A stretch of DNA of 64,000 nucleotides from Streptomyces endophytica. GTDB taxonomy: Bacteria; Actinomycetota; Actinomycetes; Streptomycetales; Streptomycetaceae. Shown piece after piece: positions 16,266 through 24,174 of this stretch (position 1 is the stretch's first letter; every line of letters begins with the position of its first letter). The stretch covers positions 5,518,001 through 5,582,000 of the forward strand of contig NZ_CP110636.1 of the NCBI RefSeq assembly GCF_026153355.1, given 5' to 3'. The translations under genes were made by a program, and so were the position numbers. The notes beneath the pieces are model-generated. The model saw nothing but the letters and a program-made list of their open reading frames with translations. It was not told where the DNA came from and ran no database searches.

Positions 16266-18739
16266 TCAGGGCACGCCCACCCCGCCGTGCACGGGTGCGG
16301 TGCGCGCCGCCACGACGATCTGGCCGAGCGCCAGGCCCCCGTCGTTGGGCGGGACCCGGCGGTGCCGCAGCACGGTGAAACCGTCCTGGCCGAGCAGCCG
16401 GGCGGCGGCCTCGGAGAGCAGCGTGTTGGCGAACACCCCACCGGTCAGTACGACGGTCGTCAGGCCCGCGCGCTCCCGGGCCAGCGCGCAGCAGCGCCGT
16501 ACGAGCCCGGCGACCGCGGTGTGGAAGCGGGCGGCGATCAGCGCCGGTGCGGTGCCGGCCCGGACGTCCGCGACGACGGCCGCGAGCAGCGGCGCCGGGT
16601 CGGCGACGGTGTCGGCGGCCGCGCGGTCCGCCGGGGTGTCGGGGCCGGTGCGCAGGGCGAAGGCGTAGCCGGGCGCGGGGGCCTCGCCGGCGGTCAGGGC
16701 CGCGGCTTCGAGGGCGAGCGCGGCCTGCGCCTCGTATCCGGCGTGGTGGCAGATGCCGGCCAGGGAGGAGACCGCGTCGAAGAGGCGGCCCATGCTGGAG
16801 GTGGGCACGCAGTTGAGGTCGCGTTCGAGCTGCCGGGCGAGCAGCCGCCGTTCGTCGGGCGGGCAGACGGCGACCGGCGGGAGGTCCGCGGCCCAGTCGA
16901 TGCCGGCCGCGCGCAGATGGGCCAGGGCCATCCGGTAGGGGCGGCGTACGGCGGCGTCGCCGCCGGGCAGCGGGACGTAGGCGAGGCGGCCGAAGCGGCG
17001 GTAGCCGTCGTAGTCGGCGAGCAGGATCTCGCCGCCCCAGACGGCCTGGTCGTCGCCGTAGCCGGTGCCGTCGAAGGCGACGCCGATGACCGGGCGGCCG
17101 CCGTCGAGGCCGTGTTCGGCCATGGCCGCGGCGATGTGCGCGTGGTGGTGCTGGACGCGGACCAGCGGACGGCCGTCGGTGTGCCGCTGAGCCCACTGGC
17201 CGGAGCGGTAGCCGGGGTGCCGGTCGGCGGCGAGGAGCTGGGGGCGGACCCCGGTGACCGTCTCCAGGTGCGCCTCGGCCTGTTCGAAGGCCAGTTGGGT
17301 GGCGAAGTCGTCCATGTCGCCGATGTGTGCCGACAGCCAGGCGCGGCGGCCCTCGGCCAGGCAGAGCACGTTCTTCAGGTCGCCGCCGGCCGCGAGCGCG
17401 GGGCGGACCGCCACCGGGAGCGGGACCGGGAACGGGGCGTAGCCGCGGGAGCGGCGGACGAACAGCGGCTCGCCGTCGTCGGTGGCCCGGACCACCGAGT
17501 CGTCGCAGGGGACGCGGATCCGGCGGTCGTGGGTGAGCCAGGCGTCGGCCAGTCCGGCGAGCCGCCGCACGGCGTCCTCGTCGTCGGTGACGATCGGCTC
17601 GCCGGCGAGGTTGCCGCTGGTCATCACGAGCAGCCGGGGGCCTCGGGGGTCCCCCGGCCCGGGCGAAGCCGACAGCGGAGGAGGGTCGCCGGGCAGCCCG
17701 AGCAGCAGGTGGTGCAGCGGGGTGTACGGCAGCATGACGCCCAGGTCGGGGCTGCCGGGGGCGACCGCGGGGGACGGCACCGGCGCGTCCGCGGCGGGTG
17801 CGGGGTGGGGGCGGCGGCGCAGCAGGACGATCGGGCGCTGGGGCCCGGTGAGCAGTGCGCGTTCCGCGGGCCGGATGCGTACCAGGTGGGCGAGGTCGTC
17901 GACCTGACGGGCCATCAGGGCGAAGGGCTTGTCGCCGCGGGCCTTGCGGCGGCGCAGCAGGGCGACGGCGGTGTCGTCGGTGGCGTCGCAGACCAGGTGG
18001 TAGCCGCCGAGGCCCTTGACGGCGACGATCGCGCCGGTGGCGAGCAGGTGCCGGGTGGCGGCGACCGGGTCGGGGTCCGGTGCTGGCCGCGGCGCTGCGG
18101 CGGGGTCCGCGGGGTCGGCGAGCAGCAGCCGCAGCCGGGGCCGCAGTCGTGGCAGGCGATCGGCTGGGCGTGGAACCGCCGGTCGGCCGGATCGGCGTAC
18201 TCCCGGGCGCAGCGCGGGCACATCGGGAAGCGGTCCATGGTCGTCCGGGCCCGGTCGTAGGGCAGCGCGGTGACGATGGTGAAGCGCGGACCGCAGTGCG
18301 TGCAGGTGATGAAGGGGTGGCGGTGGCGGCGGTCGGCCGGGTCGGCGAGTTCGGCCAGGCAGGCGTCGCACGTGGCGGCGTCCGGCGCGACGAGGGTGCG
18401 GGAGGGGCCCGGTCCGCGGGAGGGCAGGATGCGGAAGCCGGTGTCGCCGGTGACGGCGAGGTCCTCGCCCTCCACGGTGTCGACGACGGCCAGCGGCGGC
18501 GCCTCGCCGGCGATCCGGGTGCCGAAGACGGCGAGCGCGGCGGGCGGGCCCTCGACCTCGGCGAGCACGCCCTCGCCGGTGTTGGTCACATGACCGGCCA
18601 GGCCCAGTTCGGTGGCGAGGCCGTGGACGAACGGGCGGAAGCCGACGCCCTGGACGACGCCGCGCACGGTGATCCTGCGGCGCGCGGTGACCGGCGCGGG
18701 GGCGCCCGCGGGGGCCCGGTCGACCTGCCCGGTGGTCAT
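16266..18739 (-). CDS. hypF: Carbamoyltransferase HypF, frameshifted in this sequence
   Basis: HypF makes the carbamoyl-adenylate donor of CN-. The N-terminal part (from ATG 18739) has the acylphosphatase domain (VRGVVQGVGFRPFVHGLA) and zinc-finger pairs CDACLAE..CTHCGPRF and CPRCAREY..CHDCGP. The YrdC-like and Kae1-like parts (VKGLGGYHLVCDA; VQHHHAHIAAAMAEHG; GVAFDGTGYGDD) continue in another frame down to 16266. The break is at the G run 18137-18140: restoring one base turns the shifted GPGCGCCS into GPRLRLLLADP, rejoins both parts and gives 825 codons. It is a single-base deletion, either a sequencing error or a recent mutation. Confidence 0.9.
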
Positions 18740-19509
18740 GAGCGGCTCGACGCCACGGTGCCGAGGTCGGCGGAGTGCTCGTCGCGCGGCTGGGGTTCGC
18801 TCTCGTCGTGGACGTGGTGGGAGGTGCGGGTCATCACGGGGATGTGCACCGGCGCGCCGTCACGGGCCGCCAGCGCCCGGTCCAGCAGCACCCCCTCGCC
18901 GATGCCCTGCCGCACCGAGGTGAGGTGCACCTCGACGCCGGGGTTGACCCGTTCGACGTTGGCGCGGAACTCCTCCTCGTCGAAGGAGACCGCCTCGGCG
19001 ATGTCGGTCTTGGTGACCACGACCAGGTGGGCGAGGCCGAAGGCGGTGGGGTACTTCAGCGGTTTGTCCTCGCCCTCGGTCACCGAGGCCAGCACCACCC
19101 GCAGGGTCTCGCCGAGGTCGTAGGAGGCCGGGCAGACCAGGTTGCCGACGTTCTCGATGAACAGCAGCCGGGTCTCGGCGGGGAGCCAGTCGTGCAGGTG
19201 CCCGCCGAGCATCTCGGCCTCCAGGTGGCACAGCCCGTCGGTGAGGATCTGTTTGACGGGTACTCCGGAACGGGCCAGCCGGACCGCGTCGTTCTCGGTG
19301 GCCAGGTCGGCGGTGAGCGCGGCGACCGGGATGCCGCGGTCGCGGGCGAGGGTGAGTTCGCGCTCCAGGAGGGCGGTCTTGCCGCTGCCGGGGCTGGAGA
19401 GCAGGTTGACCAGCGCGGTGCCGCGGGCCGCGAGGTCCTCGCGCAGGGTGTGGGCGCAGGCGTCGTTCTTGGCGAGAACCGCCTGTTGCAGGTCGACGAC
19501 ACGGCACAT
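18736..19509 (-). CDS. hypB: Hydrogenase nickel-insertion GTPase HypB
   Basis: 257 aa. SIMIBI GTPase with P-loop SSPGSGKT at 38-45, TADLATENDA (switch I), ENVGNLVCPASYDLGE (metal-site Cys and switch II) and TKTDI (guanine specificity). It inserts Ni with HypA. The poly-His N-terminal Ni-storage stretch of some homologues is absent. Instead the C-terminal tail has a few His residues (SHHVHDE). The stop overlaps the hypF start by ATGA, and it begins 3 nt after the hypA stop. Confidence 0.93.
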   Translation of the reverse strand: MCRVVDLQQAVLAKNDACAHTLREDLAARGTALVNLLSSPGSGKTALLERELTLARDRGIPVAALTADLATENDAVRLARSGVPVKQILTDGLCHLEAEMLGGHLHDWLPAETRLLFIENVGNLVCPASYDLGETLRVVLASVTEGEDKPLKYPTAFGLAHLVVVTKTDIAEAVSFDEEEFRANVERVNPGVEVHLTSVRQGIGEGVLLDRALAARDGAPVHIPVMTRTSHHVHDESEPQPRDEHSADLGTVASSRS

Positions 19510-19512
19510 GGT

Positions 19513-19893
19513 TCAGCGCTCCTGGGAAATCGGTGGGTGCGGCGCGGTGTCGTGCCAGCACACACGGACGATCTGCAGTTCACGGCCGGACAGCAGCCCG
19601 GTGTCCGTCCCGCCGCAGCCCGGGCAGGTGAGCCGCGGGGGCATACCGGGCGGCCAGGTCCGGGCGCAGGCACCGCAGCGGGCGCGGGCCGGCACCGGTT
19701 CGATGTCGAGTTCCGCGCCCTCCAGCACCGTGCCCGCGCAGGCGAGCTGGAAGGAGAAGGTCAGTGCGTCGGGGACCACTCCGGCCAGTTCGCCGACCTG
19801 GAGGCGGACGCTGCGCACCGCGGTGGCCCCGGCGGGCCGGGCCGCGCCGTCGACCTGGTCGACGACCGCGAGCGCGATGGACATCTCGTGCAT
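19513..19893 (-). CDS. hypA: Hydrogenase nickel chaperone HypA
   Basis: 126 aa from the ATG at 19893 (MHEMSIALAVVDQV), with GAGGGA upstream; the N-terminal MHE is the Ni site. The zinc ribbon is CGACARTW..CPGCGG (about 75-98). It delivers Ni to the large subunit with HypB. The frame is open for 56 more codons upstream, but those residues are not conserved and the ribosome site favours 19893. Confidence 0.92.
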   Translation of the reverse strand: MHEMSIALAVVDQVDGAARPAGATAVRSVRLQVGELAGVVPDALTFSFQLACAGTVLEGAELDIEPVPARARCGACARTWPPGMPPRLTCPGCGGTDTGLLSGRELQIVRVCWHDTAPHPPISQER

Positions 19894-20057
19894 CGGTCCC
19901 TCTCTGGTGCGGGACTTCCGGGTGCCGCCGGGCCGGTCCGCGGATCCGCGGGACCCGCCCGGGCCCTGGTTCATTAGACGGCGCGGGCACGGGCGGGCCG
20001 GGGTGCCTCGCCGGGGTGGCGCCGCGGCGTCCTTCGTTCGGTGCAGCGCCGCCGCGG

Positions 20058-20162
20058 TCACATGGCGCGGATGCGCAGATAGCGCTTGATGTCCGGCAGG
20101 TTGGTCTTCAGGAGGAGGGCGAGCACGGCGGCGGCCGCCGTGCCGAGGACCAGCTTCAGCAT
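20058..20162 (-). CDS. 34-aa small membrane protein (DUF6893-like)
   Basis: MLKLVLGTAAAAVLALLL, then KTNLPDIKRYLRIRAM: one transmembrane helix followed by a basic NLPDIKRYLR tail. AAGGAG stands 11 nt before the ATG at 20162, and the start overlaps the protease stop (20156) by 7 nt, typical of a coupled real gene. Peptides of this shape accompany actinobacterial group 1h hydrogenase operons. I place it in DUF6893 from memory of that motif. A membrane-anchoring or assembly role for the hydrogenase is inference. Confidence 0.75.
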   Translation of the reverse strand: MLKLVLGTAAAAVLALLLKTNLPDIKRYLRIRAM

Positions 20163-20794
20163 GGGGTGGTGCTCCTTTCGGTGGTGTCCGTGTCTGTGTC
20201 TGTGTCTGTGTCTGTGTCTGTGTCTGTGTCCGTGTCTGTGTCCGCGTCCGCGTCTGCGTCTGCGACGTCCGCAGTTGCGTTCGCGTCCGCCCCGACCAGC
20301 CGCAGGATGAGTCCCACGGCCTCGTCGACCGCGGCCTCGACCGGGTCGCTCAGGCCGATGCCTTCGGCGGTGTCGGCGGGTTCGCAGCCGACGACGAGGA
20401 CGCGCCGGGGCGGGCGGCCGTCGGTGCCGGCGCTGAGCGTGTCGAGCAGGGCGAGCACCGCGTCGGGGGTCATGTGGTGGGCGTCGAGGGCGGCGGCCCG
20501 CGGGCGCGGGGTGGCCGGTTCGGTGGCGTCGAGGAGGTGGACGGTGCCGGGTTCGGCGCCGCGGGCGGCGGCGTCGACGAGCAGCACGGTGTCGTAGCCG
20601 TCCAGCATCTGGTAGGCGAGGTGGACGCCCCGTACGCCGGTGTCGACGATCTCGACGTCGTCCGGGAGAGGGTGTTCGCCGAGCCGGCGGACGGCCTCGA
20701 CGCCGAAGCCGTCGTCGCCGAGGAAGATGTTGCCGACGCCGGCGATCAGCGTCTTGGCGGGCGGCCGGACCGCGCCGGGGGCGGGGGCGCTCAC
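20156..20794 (-). CDS. Hydrogenase maturation protease (M52/HyaD type)
   Basis: 212 aa with a GTG start at 20794 overlapping the previous stop (GTGA) and GGAGG upstream. The peptidase trims the C-terminus of the large subunit after Ni insertion. The Ni-sensing acidic residues and His are visible: GVGNIFLGDDGFGVEAV (Glu), VLLVDAAARG (Asp), DAHHMTPD (His). The catalytic domain ends near 165. After it comes an acidic tail of alternating Asp-Thr and Asp-Ala dipeptides, encoded by a hexanucleotide repeat at about 20185-20265, unlike normal M52 proteins. Confidence 0.88.
   Translation of the reverse strand: MSAPAPGAVRPPAKTLIAGVGNIFLGDDGFGVEAVRRLGEHPLPDDVEIVDTGVRGVHLAYQMLDGYDTVLLVDAAARGAEPGTVHLLDATEPATPRPRAAALDAHHMTPDAVLALLDTLSAGTDGRPPRRVLVVGCEPADTAEGIGLSDPVEAAVDEAVGLILRLVGADANATADVADADADADTDTDTDTDTDTDTDTDTDTTERSTTPC
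20183..20250. repeat. GTGTCT/GTGTCC hexanucleotide microsatellite in coding sequence
   Basis: About ten tandem copies of GTGTCT with GTGTCC variants (plus strand) encode the Asp-Thr dipeptides at the C-terminus of the maturation protease. The unit is a multiple of three, so copy-number slippage would change length without shifting frame. Confidence 0.9.
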
Positions 20795-22209
20795 GTGTCC
20801 TCCAGGGGAGCGAGTTCGTCGGGCTGGAAGTACAGGAAGCGGCCTTGTTCGCGCCGGATGTCGGCGCCCGGGTCGTCCTCCAGGGTCACCGCGAGGTGCA
20901 CCCCGCCGTCCACGTCGTGCAGCACGGCCTCGACGAGGGCGGCGCGGCCGTGCAGGAAGAGGTCCTGGGCGTCGGTGCGGCGCCGGCCGGGCTTCAGCAG
21001 CACCCGGCTGCCGGCGCCGACCTGCCGTCCGTCGACGGTGATCCGGTCGGTGGCGGGATCGACGTCGCGGTCGCCGCCGGGGTCCCACCAGGGGGTGTCG
21101 GGGCGGGTGCCGGGCACGTCGGGGGCCTGGTCGCCGGGGGCCTCGGGGCCGGGGCCGGTGACCTCGCGCAGTGCGCGTACCGCCCCGTGCAGGCGGTCCA
21201 GGACCTCGGGGGGCATGGTGTCGGCGAGTGCGATGACGTCGGCGGCGCGCGGGTCGGTGCCGCGGGCCTCGCGCTTCTCCTGGTCGGTGAGGGCCGCGGT
21301 GCGCAGGGCGAGGATCTCGTCGATCTCCAGGGCGTCGTAGAGCGCGCCGGGGCTCTCGGGGGCGATGGCCGGGTGGTCCTCCAGGATGATCGGCGAGGAC
21401 AGGACCACGTCGGCGCGGCCCGGTTCGCCGGCCAGCACCGGCCAGGTGTGCTCGTTATGGCAGGACGCGACGGCGGTCCGGGCCCATTCGGGCGGGTCGG
21501 TCAGGGACAGGAAGCGGCCGGCGCTCAGGCCGAGGAAGAGGTGGGCGCCGATCAGCGCGTGCGGCAGGGCTTCGGTGCGGTCCGCGGTGCCGTTCGGGGA
21601 CCAGTCACCGGTGTTCTCGACGGTCGCGGTCAGCCGCAGTGCGGCGTACGGCCCGTCGAGCGGGCTCGCGGTCAGCCGGATCCGCCCGTCGATCCGGGCG
21701 CGGCGGCGCACCAGCCGGCCGATGAGGCGCCCGTCGGCGTCGTGCACCGGTTCGGTCTCCTCGCTCGCCGGCCGGGTGAACGGCAGGGTGTGGCCGGCGC
21801 CGGTCAGTTCGGTGACGGCGGCGTCGAGGGTGAGGCGTTCCTCGGTGGCCTCGTCCCAGGGGACCAGCACCCGGTCGGGCAGTTCCAGCTCGTCGACGGT
21901 CTCGAACTCCCCGTCCGCGCACCGGCGTTGGACGGTCCGGCGCTGGGCGTGCAGGAACCGCAGTTCGGCCGAGAGCCGGGCGCCGGACTTCGGTTCCATC
22001 AGGCATTCGGTGCGCTGGTGGGAGTGCTCGGCGCCGGCGGCGGTCCAGCCGGGCGGGACGAGGACGCCGAACTGCCAGCGCAGCCGGTTCTTGGCGGCGG
22101 AGGCGCGGTACGGGTAGAGCACATAGCCCTCGAACAGCACGGCGTCCGCCACCTGGCGGGCGGCGGCGAAGCGGTCCACCGTCTCGTCGGGCCGGATGCC
22201 GGTCGTCAT
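20791..22209 (-). CDS. Conserved protein of group 1h hydrogenase operon, function unknown
   Basis: 472 aa, soluble, no signal peptide or membrane helix. The N-terminus ADAVLFEGYVLYPYRASAAKNRLRWQFGVL is striking and likely conserved. The middle holds beta-rich stretches (RIRLTASPLDGPYAALRLTATVEN). The C-terminus has GSRVLLKPGRRRTDAQDLFLHGRAALVEAV followed by an immunoglobulin-like strand pattern ending FQPDELAPLEDT. No catalytic motif is recognised. It overlaps both neighbours by 4 nt, so it is made in step with the DUF6084 protein and the maturation protease, which implies a dedicated hydrogenase role. Confidence 0.75.
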   Translation of the reverse strand: MTTGIRPDETVDRFAAARQVADAVLFEGYVLYPYRASAAKNRLRWQFGVLVPPGWTAAGAEHSHQRTECLMEPKSGARLSAELRFLHAQRRTVQRRCADGEFETVDELELPDRVLVPWDEATEERLTLDAAVTELTGAGHTLPFTRPASEETEPVHDADGRLIGRLVRRRARIDGRIRLTASPLDGPYAALRLTATVENTGDWSPNGTADRTEALPHALIGAHLFLGLSAGRFLSLTDPPEWARTAVASCHNEHTWPVLAGEPGRADVVLSSPIILEDHPAIAPESPGALYDALEIDEILALRTAALTDQEKREARGTDPRAADVIALADTMPPEVLDRLHGAVRALREVTGPGPEAPGDQAPDVPGTRPDTPWWDPGGDRDVDPATDRITVDGRQVGAGSRVLLKPGRRRTDAQDLFLHGRAALVEAVLHDVDGGVHLAVTLEDDPGADIRREQGRFLYFQPDELAPLEDT

Positions 22210-22925
22210 GGGGCGGTCCTCTCGGCGAGCGGGCGGGCGGCGGTGCCGGGGAACGGCCGGGCGTGCCGGGCGGACGGCGGGGGCGGCGGCGGGTCGTCGC
22301 CGGCCGCGGCGAGCAGCGCCTCGACGGCCTGCTGCCAGGAGGGCAGGGCGTGCCGGGAGCGGTAGGCGAGCAGCGCGTCGAGGGTGGTGCGGGGCAGCCG
22401 CAGCCAGCCGCAGCCCGGGAAGTGGGTCTCGATCATCTCCTGCCAGACCGTCACCGGCATCCGCACCTGCGCTTCCTTGTGCCAGGGGACGGGGTGGACC
22501 CGGAAGCCGCCGGCACCGGCGAAGACGGTGCCGGAGAACAGCAGCAGCAGCGGGACCTCTCCGTCGGCGAGTGCGTGGAAGTACCGGCCGGCCGCGACGT
22601 CGAGGTCGTAGCTACAGGGGACGGGCAGCTCGATCTCGGTGGTGCCGGTGAAGCCGGGGACGACGTGGGAGACCTGGGCGAACTGGAGGGGGTGCAGGGT
22701 GCTGCTCCAGCGGGAGCGGTCGCCGAAGAGGTCGGCGAGCGCCTCGGCCTCGTCGGGCCGGTAGTCGCGGCGGGCCGGTTCGATCCGGATCTGGCAGCGC
22801 AGCGCGACGGCGTGCACCCGGTCCGCGGGGTCGGCGGTGGTGAGGCGCAGGCGGAAGAGGAGGGTGGGGGCGGCGGCGCGGCGGTCGGCGCGGACGCCGG
22901 TGCACTCGAAGGACAGCTCGGTCAC
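22206..22925 (-). CDS. DUF6084-like hydrogenase-operon protein
   Basis: 239 aa with a GTG start at 22925 (GTGA overlap with the previous gene). The first 130 residues look like a beta-sandwich (FECTGVRADRRAAAPTLLFRLRLTT; HAVALRCQIRIEPARRDY), followed by GCGWLRLPRTTLDALLAYRSRHALPSW and a proline-rich tail. I recall this family as DUF6084, found beside DUF5947 in Streptomyces hydrogenase operons. No function is known. Together with its 472-aa neighbour it may form a complex, which is inference from gene order only. Confidence 0.7.
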   Translation of the reverse strand: MTELSFECTGVRADRRAAAPTLLFRLRLTTADPADRVHAVALRCQIRIEPARRDYRPDEAEALADLFGDRSRWSSTLHPLQFAQVSHVVPGFTGTTEIELPVPCSYDLDVAAGRYFHALADGEVPLLLLFSGTVFAGAGGFRVHPVPWHKEAQVRMPVTVWQEMIETHFPGCGWLRLPRTTLDALLAYRSRHALPSWQQAVEALLAAAGDDPPPPPPSARHARPFPGTAARPLAERTAP

Positions 22926-23590
22926 GGCCGGTCGTCCTCCCTCGGCGCGCGGGCCCGGCGGGCGACCGTGGTGAAGAAGTCGGTGAGCGCGGCGCGGGCT
23001 TCGGCGCCGCCGTCGAAGCCGTGCCACAACAGCCGCATCCGGCCGACGAGTTCGTAGCAGATGTCGATCGGTACGAGGTAGCAGTCGGTGCGGTCGTCGG
23101 TGCGGCGCAGCAGCAGGGCCTCGACGTCGGGCTGGAGGAGCGGGGCGAGGCGGCTGCCCGCCAGCACGGTTTCCCAGGCGTCGGGGTCGAGTTCGCTCTC
23201 GGTGGCACCGGCCGGGCTGGGGTAGAGCGCGACCAGCCGGTCCAGTCCGGTGTGGCGGAGGAAGAAGGCGACGCCGACCGGGATCCGCAGCAGGTCCCAG
23301 GCCGCCTCGTCGAGGGTGTGGCCGGGGTCGGTGAGATAGCGGTCGGGGACGGTGCGGAACCGTCCGTGCCCGGCGCCGGGCCGATCGAAGAGCAGGGCGC
23401 AGGGGGTGCAGGCGCAGGCCAGGGCCCGGCGTTCGGTGTCGACGAGGTGGCGGTGGTTGTGGTCGGCGAGCACCACGCCGCACAGTTCGCAGCGTTCGGG
23501 GACGGCCGGGGCCGGCGCGCGGAAGCGGCGCAGGCCCCGGTGGGCGGAGTGCGGTCCCAGGCGCGTGGCCACCGGCTGAGGGCCGGTCAT
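22922..23590 (-). CDS. DUF5947-like protein with Cys pairs
   Basis: 222 aa from the ATG at 23590 (ATGA overlap). It begins with a metal- or cluster-binding pattern: PERCELCGVVLADHNHRHLVDTERRALACACTPCALLF (two CxxC-like pairs with His between, about 33-69). The rest is a compact domain with EVLxxLxxDVEALLLRR and YELVGRMRLLWHGFDGG. I assign DUF5947 from memory of this Cys/His N-terminus. A rubredoxin-like iron or zinc site could give an electron-transfer or assembly role for the hydrogenase, which is inference. Confidence 0.72.
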   Translation of the reverse strand: MTGPQPVATRLGPHSAHRGLRRFRAPAPAVPERCELCGVVLADHNHRHLVDTERRALACACTPCALLFDRPGAGHGRFRTVPDRYLTDPGHTLDEAAWDLLRIPVGVAFFLRHTGLDRLVALYPSPAGATESELDPDAWETVLAGSRLAPLLQPDVEALLLRRTDDRTDCYLVPIDICYELVGRMRLLWHGFDGGAEARAALTDFFTTVARRARAPREDDRP

Positions 23591-24174
23591 GAGGCGGTGG
23601 CGGGGGCCGACGGGCGGCGGGAGATCTGCAGCAGGACCGGCTCGGCCGCGGCCGGTTCCTCCGCCCACTCGACGGTGGTGACCTCGGGCGCGAAGCTGCT
23701 GACCGCTGCTTCCACGGTCTGCCGGCCGGCCCCGTCCTCGCCGGAACAGCCGCAGCCGCCGGAGCCGGCCGCCCGCAGCCGCAGCGTGCCGGTGTCCGGG
23801 TCGAAGCCGGCGGTCTCGGCGGGGTGCCGGCCGCGGACGCTGTCCAGGGCCCGCCCGATGCGGGCCTCGGTGTCCTCGGGGTGCAGATCGTGCAGCGCGA
23901 GCAGGCTGGTGACCAGGGGGTCGCCGAGCAGCGCGGCGCGCAGGGCGGGGTGCGGGCCGGTGCCGTCCGGGGTGCGTTCCAGGTGATGCATGACGCGGGC
24001 GAGCCCGGCGCCGTAGAAGTCCATCAGGACGCGGACCAGTTCCTCGGCGGCGGCTCCGGTCTCGGGGTCGCCGTTCTTGGTGAGCCGGTCGAGGACCTCC
24101 TCGACGCGGCGGCCGGCCTCTTCGGCGCTCGGTGTGGGGGCGTGCGGTGCCTGGCGGTCGGTGGGGGCGCTCAT
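23587..24174 (-). CDS. NifU-like hydrogenase accessory protein
   Basis: 195 aa from the ATG at 24174, overlapping the large-subunit stop by ATGA. A helical N-terminus (VEEVLDRLTKNGDPETGAAAEELVRVLMDFYG) leads to a C-terminal alpha-beta domain like the NifU scaffold domain, with clustered Cys in AGSGGCGCSGEDGAG (about 142-156) and TVEAAVSSFAPEVTTVEW. It may carry or deliver Fe-S for the small subunit. The Cys spacing is not the classical CxxC of NifU, so the family link is moderate. Confidence 0.65.
   Translation of the reverse strand: MSAPTDRQAPHAPTPSAEEAGRRVEEVLDRLTKNGDPETGAAAEELVRVLMDFYGAGLARVMHHLERTPDGTGPHPALRAALLGDPLVTSLLALHDLHPEDTEARIGRALDSVRGRHPAETAGFDPDTGTLRLRAAGSGGCGCSGEDGAGRQTVEAAVSSFAPEVTTVEWAEEPAAAEPVLLQISRRPSAPATAS

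Noticed and set aside
17915..18739. N-terminal HypF fragment as a separate short gene
   Set aside because: Ends in non-conserved sequence right at a G run; one added base joins it to the rest of HypF.
20183..20250. Short tandem array considered as CRISPR
   Set aside because: Six-base units with no spacers, inside a coding region: a microsatellite.
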